A DNA stretch of 64,000 nucleotides from Ignavibacteria bacterium (lineage in GTDB: Bacteria > Bacteroidota > Ignavibacteria > UBA10030), in assembly GCA_016873805.1 (NCBI GenBank), contig VGVZ01000012.1, positions 1 through 64,000 of the forward strand, read 5' to 3'. Numbering within the stretch: the stretch's first letter is position 1; the number at the start of each line of letters is the position of its first letter. The position numbers and the translations under genes were made by a program. Below the pieces are notes generated by a model that was given only the letters and a program-made list of their open reading frames with translations, made no database searches and was not told where the DNA came from. Below, piece after piece: positions 36,518 to 45,368 of the stretch.

Positions 36518-37426
36518 TTGAAGATTCTTGTTGCAGGGGGAACAGGCTTCATCGGCCAGGCGGTCACATCATTGCTCGGTACGTGCGGTCACACCCTCAC
36601 CGTCCTTTCCCGAAATCCCCAACCGGCTCGCGGCCGGTTGCCGGGTACCGAAATTCTCCCATGGGACGGGAAGAGTGTGGGACCCTGGAGATCGGCACTC
36701 GACAATTGTGAGGCCATCATCAATCTCGCCGGAGTGTCGATCGGCGCCTCGCGGTGGAGTTCTTCGTTCAAGGAAAAGGTGGTGGCCAGCCGCGTTCATT
36801 CCACCACTGTACTTCTCGAGGCATCTGCGGCCGCCCGACACGGACCGAAGGTTCTTGTCAACGCGTCGGCTGTAGGATTCTACGGTCACGTGCCGGCGGG
36901 TGAGGTGTCCGAGTCATCGCCCCCGGGAAACGATTTTCTTGCAGAGACCTGTCGCCAATGGGAGCGTTCAGCGATGCGAGCCGGTGAAATTGGTATACGG
37001 GTGGTGTTGATGCGAACAGGATTTGTGATTGGTCGCTCAGCGCCGGCGTTCAGGAAGATGATGATGCCGTACCGATTCTTCGCCGGCGGAATTCTTGGAG
37101 CAGGAACTCAGTGGTTTCCGTGGATCCACATCGACGATGTGGCAGCCGCCTATCGATTTGCCGTGGAGAACGAGGAGATTCATGGCCCGGTGAACGTTAC
37201 GGCTCCAAACCCTCCGACCTCGGCAGAATTCAGCCGCACGCTCGGCAAAATTCTGGGGAGACCCGCATGGCTCCCCGTACCCTCATGGGGTCTCCGGATC
37301 GTACTCGGCGAGATGTCGGACCTTCTCCTGAAAGGACAGAGAGCGGTGCCGCAAAAGCTGCTTGCACACGGTTTTTCGTTTCGCTTTCCCGATGCTGAAT
37401 CCGCGCTGAAAGAGGTTCTCGCGTAA
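36518..37426 (+). CDS. TIGR01777-type NAD(P)-dependent epimerase
   Basis: The protein is an extended short-chain dehydrogenase of the YfcH/SulA-like (TIGR01777) group. It begins KILVAGGTGFIGQAV (dinucleotide loop), with INLAGVSIGASRWS, VNASAVGFYG and the C-terminal DUF1731 block including KGQRAVPQKLLAHGFSFRFPD. A TTG at 36518 preceded by GAGGAG seven bases upstream gives the family's usual start; an ATG at 36476 lacks a ribosome site. Reaction is unknown for the family. Confidence 0.87.
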   Translation: MKILVAGGTGFIGQAVTSLLGTCGHTLTVLSRNPQPARGRLPGTEILPWDGKSVGPWRSALDNCEAIINLAGVSIGASRWSSSFKEKVVASRVHSTTVLLEASAAARHGPKVLVNASAVGFYGHVPAGEVSESSPPGNDFLAETCRQWERSAMRAGEIGIRVVLMRTGFVIGRSAPAFRKMMMPYRFFAGGILGAGTQWFPWIHIDDVAAAYRFAVENEEIHGPVNVTAPNPPTSAEFSRTLGKILGRPAWLPVPSWGLRIVLGEMSDLLLKGQRAVPQKLLAHGFSFRFPDAESALKEVLA

Positions 37427-37435
37427 GCAGGCGGA

Positions 37436-38014
37436 CTATTTGAGGGGGATGTGAACATTGAGGCGCAGATTCGCTGAGCCGGTCAGGTCTTCACCAACAT
37501 CGAAGCTGTACAGGCTTGCCCCGACATATGCATCCACGATGTTCAGAAGGTAGGTCAACCCGAGGTAGAGACTGAAGCGGTCCCGCTCGTTTCTGTAGAA
37601 ATCCCGGATGTATCGAAGTCGCTCATCCCCCGTTCCGCCGAATTCCTTCTTGCCGACCGAGGCGCTGTATTCGTCTCGGTACTGACGATAGAGATCGTCC
37701 GCCTTCTTCCAGTTTACCGCGAACCACGCCCCGAATCCATAGATGATCGGAATTTTCCAGTAGCTTTCGTTGTAGAACTGACCGGCGCCGGGAAGGAGTG
37801 AGGAGAGGGTCATCGCCAACGCGGGAGATTTCTCTCGGAGTTCCGACTTCTCTCTCCCCGTCGTATCCGGGAACGACCACGGAGTCCCAGCGGCGAGATC
37901 AGCGCGGAGCTCCGACAGATTCAAGCCCTTGACGGTTTGGCCCCGAGCACTAAGGAGAAGAAAGAGAACGAGAAACCCGATGTACGAGACGCGAGCAATG
38001 TTCAATGTATGCAT
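37436..38014 (-). CDS. DUF5683-type membrane protein
   Basis: The 192-residue protein has a signal peptide (to about ARGQ), a mid-segment SLLPGAGQFYNESYWKIPIIYGFGAWFA that matches the DUF5683 signature found in Bacteroidota proteins, and a second hydrophobic stretch near YLGLTYLLNIVDAYVGASLYSF. Its end LTGSANLRLNVHIPLK looks like a beta-strand. It converges on the epimerase gene and follows ridA. Function is not established; envelope localisation is likely. Confidence 0.75.
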   Translation of the reverse strand: MHTLNIARVSYIGFLVLFLLLSARGQTVKGLNLSELRADLAAGTPWSFPDTTGREKSELREKSPALAMTLSSLLPGAGQFYNESYWKIPIIYGFGAWFAVNWKKADDLYRQYRDEYSASVGKKEFGGTGDERLRYIRDFYRNERDRFSLYLGLTYLLNIVDAYVGASLYSFDVGEDLTGSANLRLNVHIPLK

Positions 38015-38034
38015 CGACTGTGAACGCGGGTCAG

Positions 38035-38424
38035 CTACGATTCGGCGACGGCGATCGCTTCGATCTCAACCTTCACGTCTTTCGGGAGTCGCGCGACTTC
38101 GACCGTACTTCGCGCAGGTGCAGATTGCGCAAAGAACTCTGCATAGACCTCATTCATCGCGGCGAACTCCCCCATATCTTTCAGAAACACCGTCGTTTTG
38201 ATCACTGATCCGAGCGAACTCCCCCCCGCTCGGAGCACTGCCTCGAGATTTCTGAGAACCTGACGTGTTTGCGCTTTGATGTCCCCTTCGATCACATTGT
38301 TCGTTGCCGGATCGATGGGAATCTGACCTGCCGTGTAAATGATCGTCTTGTTTACGCGGATCGCCTGACTGTAGGGACCTATAGGAGCGGGGGCCTCTTT
38401 CGTGAGGATCTTTTCCAGTGTCAT
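38035..38424 (-). CDS. ridA: RidA family 2-iminobutanoate/2-iminopropanoate deaminase
   Basis: The 129-residue protein is a RidA (YjgF/YER057c/UK114) enamine/imine deaminase that clears reactive imines made by PLP enzymes. Hallmarks are [43 protein letters not shown] and the active-site [22 protein letters not shown] with the conserved Arg. I start at ATG 38424; longer frames up to 38481 add a non-conserved leader. It lies 40 bases from parB. Confidence 0.94.
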   Translation of the reverse strand: MTLEKILTKEAPAPIGPYSQAIRVNKTIIYTAGQIPIDPATNNVIEGDIKAQTRQVLRNLEAVLRAGGSSLGSVIKTTVFLKDMGEFAAMNEVYAEFFAQSAPARSTVEVARLPKDVKVEIEAIAVAES

Positions 38425-38464
38425 TGTGATTCTCGAATGGTGAAATATGTGTGATGAGGCGGCG

Positions 38465-39364
38465 CTATCGTCCCGAAACAATATCGAGGATGCGATCGAG
38501 ATCGTCGAGCGAATAAAATTCGACGATAATCTCGCCGCGACCTCCGGACTTCGACCTCACGGTGACCTTTGTTCCCAGCGCCCGTCGGAGCTGCTCTTCA
38601 ACGCTATGCACGCTTGACGAATCCGTCTCCCGTCCAGCCGAAGTGGTGCGCGCAGGTTTTCTTCCGGAACGGGTGACGCTCTCCACCTTGCGAACCGAAT
38701 AGCCTGACTTCACAATCTTCTCGTACAGCTTCAGCTGTGCTTTTTCGGTCGGGAGGTTGATAATCGGGCGCGCATGCCCCATGGTAATCAATCCCTTCCG
38801 CAATCCGTCTTTGATCTTGTTCGGCAGTTTCAGAAGGCGGACATAGTTCGTAACGGTCGATCGTTCCTTGCCGACGCGCTGCGCGACTTCTTCCTGCGTG
38901 AGGTGGCACTCCGCGATCAGACGCTCATAGGCATGAGCGATTTCAATGGGATTGAGTTCTTCGCGCTGGATATTTTCGATCAGGGCGAGCTCGAGAAGTT
39001 CCTCATCCGTCTTAACTTCAATGATGTACGCGGGGATCTTGGAGATGCCCGCGTTCTGGGCGGCCCGCAATCGCCGTTCTCCCGACACGAGCTGGTACTC
39101 GCCGGCGAAACGTCGGACCGTGACAGGCTGGATCACGCCTTTCTCGAGGAGTGAACGGCTGAGCTCTTCCAGGGAATCCGGATCAAAGTCCGATCGCGGC
39201 TGAAACGGATTCGGACGGATCCGGTCGAGATCGATGCGGGCGATAATGCCGGTTCCGCCGGTGTCTCCCCCGACGTCCGGCGATCGAAGACTGACTTCCT
39301 CAACCGGCGCGCGCGGAATCAGAGCACTTAATCCCCGTCCCAGGACCTTTTTCGGGCCAGCCAT
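38465..39364 (-). CDS. parB: chromosome partitioning protein ParB
   Basis: The 299-residue protein is the ParB CTPase/DNA-clamp that binds parS and works with ParA in chromosome segregation. The start [17 protein letters not shown] is typical, followed by [36 protein letters not shown], the CTP-binding [12 protein letters not shown], and the helix-turn-helix domain [24 protein letters not shown]. Start at 39364 removes a non-conserved leader overlapping parA. A parS site (TGTTTCACGTGAAACA-like) was not seen nearby. Confidence 0.95.
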   Translation of the reverse strand: MAGPKKVLGRGLSALIPRAPVEEVSLRSPDVGGDTGGTGIIARIDLDRIRPNPFQPRSDFDPDSLEELSRSLLEKGVIQPVTVRRFAGEYQLVSGERRLRAAQNAGISKIPAYIIEVKTDEELLELALIENIQREELNPIEIAHAYERLIAECHLTQEEVAQRVGKERSTVTNYVRLLKLPNKIKDGLRKGLITMGHARPIINLPTEKAQLKLYEKIVKSGYSVRKVESVTRSGRKPARTTSAGRETDSSSVHSVEEQLRRALGTKVTVRSKSGGRGEIIVEFYSLDDLDRILDIVSGR

Positions 39365-39374
39365 GGCGTTCAAC

Positions 39375-40187
39375 TCATTCTTGTGATTGTGGTGTGGTGG
39401 TGTTGAGAACCAACGCATCGCTGTTGGCAAGAACTTCTTTCGCGAGTTCCATGTAGTTTCGCGTCCCGGAACAAATGGCATCGTACAGGATCACCGGTTG
39501 GCCGAAACTCGGGGCTTCGCTGAGACGGATGTTCCGCGAGACGATGGTCTTGAAGACCTTATCTCCGAAGTACCGTTTCACTTCATCGAGAATCTGATTC
39601 GAAAGGCGGAGGCGCGAATCAAACATCGTCAGCAGGACACCCTCGATATCCAAGCCCGGATTGAGCTGCTTCTTCACCATGTTGATGGTGTAAAACAGCT
39701 GACCAAGTCCTTCCAGGGCAAAGTATTCGCATTGGACCGGAATCAACACGGCGTCTGCAGCGGTCAGGGCGTTGAGCGTCAGCAGGCCGAGGGAGGGAGG
39801 GCAATCAATGATGATGAACTCGTAGCTCTTGCGAATGGGCTCAAGGGCGTTGGCAAGAAGATGTTCGCGCTCCTCAAACTCGACGAGCTCGATTTCCGCC
39901 CCAACGAGATTGATGTGCGAGGGAAGAACCGAGAGATACGGCATCTGGGTTTCCGTGATCACGGATGCCGCTTCGGCGCCCTCGATGAGAACTTGATATA
40001 CTGTTCGGCCGACGGCAGGAGAGGCTCCTACACCGCTTGTGGCGTTCGCCTGAGGGTCGACATCAACGAGAAGCGTAGATTTCTCGGCCACAGCCAGCGA
40101 GGCCGCGAGATTGACGGCTGTGGTGGTCTTCCCCACTCCCCCCTTCTGGTTAGCAACAACAATAACTTTGGCTGCGCGTGGTTCCAT
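39375..40187 (-). CDS. parA: chromosome partitioning ATPase ParA
   Basis: The 270-residue protein is a Soj/ParA deviant Walker ATPase. It has [25 protein letters not shown] (Walker A with signature Lys), [14 protein letters not shown] (Walker A'), and [16 protein letters not shown] (Walker B). ATG 40187 is preceded by GGAG; 14 additional upstream codons are not conserved. parA precedes parB by ten bases, forming the usual pair; gidA/gidB neighbours are absent. Confidence 0.95.
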   Translation of the reverse strand: MEPRAAKVIVVANQKGGVGKTTTAVNLAASLAVAEKSTLLVDVDPQANATSGVGASPAVGRTVYQVLIEGAEAASVITETQMPYLSVLPSHINLVGAEIELVEFEEREHLLANALEPIRKSYEFIIIDCPPSLGLLTLNALTAADAVLIPVQCEYFALEGLGQLFYTINMVKKQLNPGLDIEGVLLTMFDSRLRLSNQILDEVKRYFGDKVFKTIVSRNIRLSEAPSFGQPVILYDAICSGTRNYMELAKEVLANSDALVLNTTTPQSQE

Positions 40188-40335
40188 GCTCTCCGTATGT
40201 CCTATGATCTTCCCGGCACGGCATGACATGCCGGAGATTCCCTCGTCCAGCTCATGTCGCAGCGATTGAATGAAGATCGAACATCAAGAAATGACCGTGC
40301 AATATACGCCTTTTTCCACCCCGCTGCAACCGTAC

Positions 40336-41994
40336 TTACATCCGCTCCGGAGCCGAGACACCGAGGATTTTCAATCCGTTGGCCAGAACGATCATCGATG
40401 CGCGGCAGAGCGCAATGCGCGCGAGCGCGAGATCCCGTTCCGGAATCACGACCCGATGCTCGTGGTAGAAACGATGAAATGCTGTCGCGACATCGTGAAG
40501 ATACGACGTGAGCCGATGAGGCTCATAGCTGAGCGCGGACGATTCGACGATATCGGGAAATTCGAGGAGGAGTTTGAGGAGGGCAAGTTCAGCCGCTCCC
40601 GTGAGATGGTGTGTGCGGTCTTTTATGCGCAGAGGATCGGCCGCTTCAGCCGATATCCCCTCCGATTCCGCAAAACGGAGGATCGAGGCAATCCGGGCAT
40701 GGGCGTACTGCAGATAGTAGACAGGATTCTTTTCCGACTGTTCCTTTGCGAGATTGAGGTCGAATTCGAGATGGCTTGAACTGGCTCTCATGAGAAAGAA
40801 GAATCTCACCGCGTCCGGGCCGACCTCATCGATCAGTTCATCGAGGGTCACGAACGTCGCCGCGCGTTTCGACATCTTCACCTGTTCCCCATCCCGCATC
40901 AGCGTCACGAATTGATGGATGATCACGTTGACTTTTTCGGCGTCGAAGCCGAGCGCTTTCACCCCGGCCAGCACGTCGGGAATCGTCGCAATATGATCCG
41001 CTCCGAACACATCGACGATCAGGTCGAAGCCTCTGCGAAACTTGTCACGGTGATACGCAATATCCGGAAGCCGATACGTCGGCTCTCCCGTGCTTTTGAT
41101 GATCACCCGATCCTGGTCAAGGCCGAGACTGCTCCCCCTAAACCATACGGCGCCGTCACGATCGTACGCAAGGCCTTTCGCGCGGAAGTCTTTGACAACC
41201 TCGTCGATCGTGCCATCTTTATAGAGTGAATCCTCATTGAAGAAGACATCGAAAATGATTCCCAGACGCTTGAGAACCAATTTGATATCCTCAAACAGAA
41301 TGTTTTCGGCAAATCTCTTGCAGGTCTCGAGAGTTTCCTCACGGTCGGCATGGAGGAGCGATCCCTTAAACCGATCGCGCACGCGTTCGGCAATCTCCCT
41401 GATGTAGTCTCCCTGGTAACCATCTTCGGGGAACGGTGCGGCCGGATCAAAGAGCTGCTGATAGCGCGCAAACGTCGATTCGGCCAGTCTGCGCATCTGG
41501 CGCCCCGCATTGTTGTAGTAGTACTCTCGCGTGACATCATACCCGATCCATTCGAGCAGATTTGCCAGCGTATCGCCGAGGGCAGCCTGACGTCCGTGAC
41601 CCACGCTCAGGGGTCCGGTTGGATTTGCGCTTACGAATTCGACCTGCGTTTTCTTCCGGCCGCCGACGGTTGAGCGGCCGTATGATTCCGACTGGCGGAG
41701 AATATCGGGAAGATGGCCTTGATAGAATTCTTTGGAAAGAAAGAAGTTGATGAAGCCCGGACCGGCAATTTCCACCTTGGCGATGTGTTCGGATTCCACG
41801 TCGATCACGCGAACGATGTCCTGCGCGATGGTTCGAGGATTCTTGCCCACGGAACGTGCCAGCGCTAACGCGACGTTTGACGTCAGATCACCGTGGATAT
41901 CCTGCTTTGGCTTCTCGAACGCGATGGCGACATCGCTCGGGTATCCCAGCGACTTCAACGCGTCGGCCACCTTTTCCTGCAGATAGTGCTTCAT
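40336..41994 (-). CDS. argS: arginyl-tRNA synthetase
   Basis: The 552-residue class I synthetase charges tRNA-Arg. The HIGH-like motif is SANPTGPLSVGHGRQAALGD, and KMSK is present as QVKMSKRAATFVTLDEL. The N-terminal Add-1 tRNA-D-loop domain (KPKQDIHGDLTSNVAL) and the C-terminal DALR anticodon domain ending APERM are complete. Start at ATG 41994 (MKHYLQEKV); an upstream extension in frame overlaps rsfS and is not conserved. Confidence 0.97.
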   Translation of the reverse strand: MKHYLQEKVADALKSLGYPSDVAIAFEKPKQDIHGDLTSNVALALARSVGKNPRTIAQDIVRVIDVESEHIAKVEIAGPGFINFFLSKEFYQGHLPDILRQSESYGRSTVGGRKKTQVEFVSANPTGPLSVGHGRQAALGDTLANLLEWIGYDVTREYYYNNAGRQMRRLAESTFARYQQLFDPAAPFPEDGYQGDYIREIAERVRDRFKGSLLHADREETLETCKRFAENILFEDIKLVLKRLGIIFDVFFNEDSLYKDGTIDEVVKDFRAKGLAYDRDGAVWFRGSSLGLDQDRVIIKSTGEPTYRLPDIAYHRDKFRRGFDLIVDVFGADHIATIPDVLAGVKALGFDAEKVNVIIHQFVTLMRDGEQVKMSKRAATFVTLDELIDEVGPDAVRFFFLMRASSSHLEFDLNLAKEQSEKNPVYYLQYAHARIASILRFAESEGISAEAADPLRIKDRTHHLTGAAELALLKLLLEFPDIVESSALSYEPHRLTSYLHDVATAFHRFYHEHRVVIPERDLALARIALCRASMIVLANGLKILGVSAPERM

Positions 41995-42014
41995 GGATGG
42001 AGAGAGAGAATTTC

Positions 42015-42437
42015 CTAGGGAGCGCGTTTCTTTGCGATTCGGGACTTGCGGGCGCGCGTCGATGTCACCGAACGAATCCGCACACGATCGCCCGTATCTT
42101 CGACGCGCTGGAGTTTGGCATCGCTCCACAATCGCTCGAGGTTATAGAATTCCCGGGCATCTTTCAACAGAATGTGCACCACAACGTCCACGAAGTCGAG
42201 CAAGACCCACGACAGCGCCTGATATCCCTCCGAGTGCCAGAGTGCGACGCCAATCGATTTCGCCCCTTCCCTCACCGCGTCGGCAATCGCCTTTACCTGA
42301 GGTTCAGAGTCGGCGCTGCAGACGACAAAATAATCTGTCGCCGACGAAATGGGTTTCAGATCGATGATCACAATGTCCGTGGCCTTCTTGGTCACCGCGA
42401 ATTCCGCGAGCTTCCTGACAAGTGTCCGGGACGTCAA
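42015..42437 (-). CDS. rsfS: ribosomal silencing factor RsfS
   Basis: The 140-residue protein is RsfS (RsfA/Iojap), which binds L14 of the large subunit and blocks subunit joining in starvation. Signature blocks are DIVIIDLKPISSATDYFVVCSADSEPQVKAIADAV and GYQALSWVLLDFVDVVVHILLKDAREFYNLERLWSDA. The start is TTG at 42437, decided by a perfect AGGAGG at 42451-42446 eight bases upstream. It lies between the LytR_C gene and argS in the same direction. Confidence 0.94.
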   Translation of the reverse strand: MTSRTLVRKLAEFAVTKKATDIVIIDLKPISSATDYFVVCSADSEPQVKAIADAVREGAKSIGVALWHSEGYQALSWVLLDFVDVVVHILLKDAREFYNLERLWSDAKLQRVEDTGDRVRIRSVTSTRARKSRIAKKRAP

Positions 42438-42459
42438 TGGGTGTTCCTCCTGTCGTTAG

Positions 42460-43008
42460 TTAGTGCCATGGTTTCAACGATTGATAATCCTTGCCGATCA
42501 TCACCGTCACATCGAGATACAGCGTCGGATCGATCCGCTGAACGACTTGATGATCCGGAACGCCGAGGGCGGTCGCGACCCGCCGGGCGCTCTCAATGTT
42601 TCCGACGCGGTCGATGACGAGCGTGTGGTCCTGCGTTCCCGAGAGGGCGTTTCCCATCTCCACGACGTCGAAGCCGTGCGCCCTCAGGTATTCCGTAGCC
42701 CTCAGGGCCAGTCGATTCTCTCCTGCCGCATTGAGCACGTCCATTTGGATGGCACGCGTGCGAACACCTTCCGTGATAAGCGGTTCGTCGGAGGAGGAAA
42801 AGAAGAGCGCGTAGCCGGCGTAAACCACCGCGAGCAGAGCAAGAATGCCGAACACAACGATCACCGTTTTCGATGAACGCGGAGATGGAGAGACGGAATG
42901 CTCAGGCGATGATGCTGGCGGGGTCGGCGTTGATAGGTTCGATTCGGGGTTGAGACGCTCTTGGTGCAAATGAAAACCCAGGGTGATGACAAAAAAACCG
43001 AGCGTCAT
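42460..43008 (-). CDS. membrane-anchored LytR_C-domain protein
   Basis: The protein (182 residues from ATG 43008) has a Pro/Ser-rich cytoplasmic stretch, one membrane helix (VIVVFGILALLAVVYAGYALFF) and a LytR/CpsA C-terminal domain: IQMDVLNAAGENRLALRATEYLRAHGFDVVEMGNA to VATALGVPDHQV. The catalytic LCP domain of LytR is absent. Start is uncertain: ATG 43008 lies inside the terminator hairpin at 42997-43036 and has no ribosome site, while TTG 42969 is the only other candidate before the Pro-rich part. It leads rsfS-argS, an arrangement seen in related genomes. Confidence 0.7.
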   Translation of the reverse strand: MTLGFFVITLGFHLHQERLNPESNLSTPTPPASSPEHSVSPSPRSSKTVIVVFGILALLAVVYAGYALFFSSSDEPLITEGVRTRAIQMDVLNAAGENRLALRATEYLRAHGFDVVEMGNALSGTQDHTLVIDRVGNIESARRVATALGVPDHQVVQRIDPTLYLDVTVMIGKDYQSLKPWH

Positions 43009-43036
43009 TCACGCAATGCTGCGTGAATCGCTCGGT
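42990..43036 (-). terminator. rho-independent terminator for the unknown exported-protein gene
   Basis: Reading leftward, ACCGAGCGATTCACGCA (43036-43020) pairs with its mirror at 43015-42997 with a two-base bulge, a four-base loop and a run of seven Ts (42997-42991). Seventeen paired bases make it the strongest terminator in the window. It ends the gene at 43073-43579, and its 3' arm holds the possible ATG (43008) of the next gene. Confidence 0.85.
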
Positions 43037-43072
43037 CAACGGGACGATACACAGCGTATGTTCACCTGTTGA

Positions 43073-43579
43073 CTACTCTTCCTCCTGTCGGAACAAATGA
43101 AATCCGCCAAAGAAGGCATTACTGCGATACGGATCATTCATCCAGTACATTGGCGGCATCTGGCGAAACTGGACTTGGAACAACGTGTTTTCCGACGGCC
43201 GATAGTTGAGCTGGGCCTTCGTAAGATAGATTCCCGTCAGACCCTTCTGCATCTCCTTCCCGAACGAGCTGAACGGAGAATGCATCACGCTCACATCGAA
43301 CTGGACATCCAGAGGATCTGAAAGCTGGTAGAACATGCTGTTCGTATACATGCCGAGGGAAAGCCCCTGGCCGCCGAACGTCGTGTACGACAGGGAGTAG
43401 CTATGGTTCATCCTGAACTTGCCCGGATCGAACAACCCGAACCACAGCCCGCCCGCATTCGGTCGGATGATCGACTCGCTCACATTCGGCTTCGATTCGC
43501 CAGCGGACTTGAATTGGGCCGTTGTCACCGACGCGGTCAGCATCAACAACACCGCCAAAACGCAAATCACTCGCTGCAT
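43073..43579 (-). CDS. unknown exported protein, beta-rich
   Basis: I do not recognise this 168-residue protein. It has a clear signal peptide (MQRVICVLAVLLMLTASVTTAQ) and then alternating hydrophobic-polar residues with many aromatics, for example FRMNHSYSLSYTTFGGQGLSLGMYTNSMFY and AQLNYRPSENTLFQVQFRQMPPM, suggesting a small outer-membrane barrel or surface protein. The C-terminus is acidic (RQEEE), unlike most barrels. The gene stands alone between two leftward blocks and is closed by its own terminator. Confidence 0.7.
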   Translation of the reverse strand: MQRVICVLAVLLMLTASVTTAQFKSAGESKPNVSESIIRPNAGGLWFGLFDPGKFRMNHSYSLSYTTFGGQGLSLGMYTNSMFYQLSDPLDVQFDVSVMHSPFSSFGKEMQKGLTGIYLTKAQLNYRPSENTLFQVQFRQMPPMYWMNDPYRSNAFFGGFHLFRQEEE

Positions 43580-43655
43580 TCCATCCTCCCAGCAATTCGT
43601 TTCAAATCACGTCAAAATAGTACTCAAATCTGGTCTGAGAGTCAATATACCGGCG

Positions 43656-44438
43656 TCATCCCTCGGTCGACACAAACCTCCGATACTTCATCACCAACTC
43701 CTCCGCCTCGCCCAATTGCTCGACCGTATTGATTCCCCGTATCTCATCAGGATCGTGCACCTTCCACGCCGCCACCGGAAGGCTGTTCTTCCAGAAGAAT
43801 TCGAAAATGTCCGTCAGGTAATATTCACCTTGGTCATTGTTCCGGTTGATCTGTTTCAGACCGTCAAACAGGATCGATTTGTCAAAGACATAGATGCCGG
43901 AATTAATCTCCTTGATGGCTCGTTCCTCAGCGGAGGCGTCGCGGTGTTCCACGATCTTCTGGACCCCCCCGTCGGCATCCCGAATGACGCGGCCGTAACC
44001 GGTCGGATCTTCAAGATCCGTTGTGAGCACCGTGGCGATCGCGTGCCGGCCGCGATGCTCTGCCATCAGGCCCTCGACCGTATCGGGCGAGAGCAGCGGA
44101 ACATCACCCGATAGGACGAGGATGTCCCCGGAAAAGTTCCGCAGAGGCACCTCAACCTGCATGACGGCATGTCCCGTCCCAAGTTGCGGCTCCTGTACGA
44201 CGTATTCGACGGAGGGCCAGAAATTCTTCACGAAATCGATAACGGTGTGCTTCTGATAGCCGACAATCGCAACAACCCGGTTTGATTCGATTTCGGACGC
44301 GAGCTTCAGCACGTAATGAAGGAGCGGCTTCCCGCGCAGCTCAAACATCACCTTGGCCCGACTGGGGTCTTTCATACGCGTCCCGATGCCGGCGGCCATG
44401 ATGACCGTCGCCAATTCCTTCGTTCGATCGTCCATCAT
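43656..44438 (-). CDS. GlmU N-terminal-domain-like nucleotidyltransferase
   Basis: The 260-residue protein is a sugar-1-phosphate nucleotidyltransferase matching the pyrophosphorylase half of GlmU (UDP-GlcNAc pyrophosphorylase): VIMAAGIGTRMKDPSRAKVMFELRGKPLLHYV, QEPQLGTGHAVM, LSGDVPLL, TGYGRVIRD and EINSGIYVF. The left-handed-helix acetyltransferase half is missing, and the frame ends cleanly, so this is a stand-alone form. Acetylation of GlcN-1-P must come from another gene, or the substrate is different. ATG 44438 chosen; it follows panC directly. Confidence 0.85.
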   Translation of the reverse strand: MMDDRTKELATVIMAAGIGTRMKDPSRAKVMFELRGKPLLHYVLKLASEIESNRVVAIVGYQKHTVIDFVKNFWPSVEYVVQEPQLGTGHAVMQVEVPLRNFSGDILVLSGDVPLLSPDTVEGLMAEHRGRHAIATVLTTDLEDPTGYGRVIRDADGGVQKIVEHRDASAEERAIKEINSGIYVFDKSILFDGLKQINRNNDQGEYYLTDIFEFFWKNSLPVAAWKVHDPDEIRGINTVEQLGEAEELVMKYRRFVSTEG

Positions 44439-44456
44439 CGTATGCATCCGCTCCAA

Positions 44457-45314
44457 TCAGGAGAAAGTGACCGAGATGTTATCGATGAGCCTTGTCGCTC
44501 CGAACCGCACCGCCAAAAGGATGAGGATCCGCGGCGGATGAATGGCCTCGACCGGAGTGAAGGTATCCGGTTCGACGCACGCAATGTAATCGATTGCCGT
44601 TGCGCCGGCATCCGAAATCATCTTTTTCATTTCGCCGGAGAGCTTCTCAACCGATCGCTCTCCATCCTGAATCTGCTTTTCCGCGAAGATCAGCGCCGCA
44701 TAGAGAGATGCTGCGGCCGTTCGCTCGGCGCGATTCAAATAGACATTTCGCGAGCTCATCGCGAGGCCATCCGGTTCCCGCACCGTCGGCTCTACATGGA
44801 TCTCGACATCCATGTTCAGGTCACTCACCATCTTTCGCACCACAAAAGCCTGCTGGGCGTCCTTTTGACCGAAGACGGCAACATGAGGCTTCGTCAAACC
44901 AAAGAGCTTCGCGACCACTGTGGTCACGCCCCGGAAGTGAGTCGGTCGGAATGCACCTTCGAGGATGGATGTGACCGTTTCAACTTCGACGTATGTGAGG
45001 TACCCCTCGGGGTACATCTCGCGACGGTCGGGACAGAACACAACATCGGCTCCCGCTTCACCTGCACGCAGGTTGTCCGCATCAAGATCGCGGGGGTATG
45101 ATTCGAAATCTTCGCCGACGCTGAACTGGGTGGGATTGACAAAGATGGTCGTGATCACGACGTCGGCGAGTTCTTTCGCGCGTCGGATGAGACTCAGATG
45201 GCCTTCGTGCAAATACCCCATCGTGGGGACAACGCCGATTCGTTTTCCCGCCGAGCGCAATCGATCTGCCTCGGCCTGAATCTCACGAACGGAAAAGATG
45301 GTCTGGATGCTCAA
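44457..45314 (-). CDS. panC: pantoate-beta-alanine ligase (pantothenate synthetase)
   Basis: The 285-residue enzyme joins pantoate and beta-alanine using ATP. Motifs are VVPTMGYLHEGHLSLIRRA (HIGH-type), FVNPTQFSVGEDFESYPRDL, CPDRREMYPEGY, FRPTHFRGVTTVVAKLF, FGQKDAQQAFVV and GLAMSSRNVYL (KMSKS-like). A TTG at 45314 with GGAAAG upstream gives the family's normal N-terminus; a TTG at 45365 lacks a ribosome site. It sits between accD and the GlmU-N-like gene. Confidence 0.93.
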   Translation of the reverse strand: MSIQTIFSVREIQAEADRLRSAGKRIGVVPTMGYLHEGHLSLIRRAKELADVVITTIFVNPTQFSVGEDFESYPRDLDADNLRAGEAGADVVFCPDRREMYPEGYLTYVEVETVTSILEGAFRPTHFRGVTTVVAKLFGLTKPHVAVFGQKDAQQAFVVRKMVSDLNMDVEIHVEPTVREPDGLAMSSRNVYLNRAERTAAASLYAALIFAEKQIQDGERSVEKLSGEMKKMISDAGATAIDYIACVEPDTFTPVEAIHPPRILILLAVRFGATRLIDNISVTFS

Positions 45315-45368
45315 TGGAACGTCTTTCCGCACAGCGGCTGCGCGACTCCCGATGACCTGCGGCAATCA

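Noticed and set aside
34894-36711. 605-codon frame antisense to lepA
   Set aside because: Shadow of the lepA codons; no recognisable protein, while lepA on the other strand is unmistakable.
38425-40335. Search for a parS site near parAB
   Set aside because: No TGTTTCACGTGAAACA-like palindrome seen by eye in the gaps around parA and parB.
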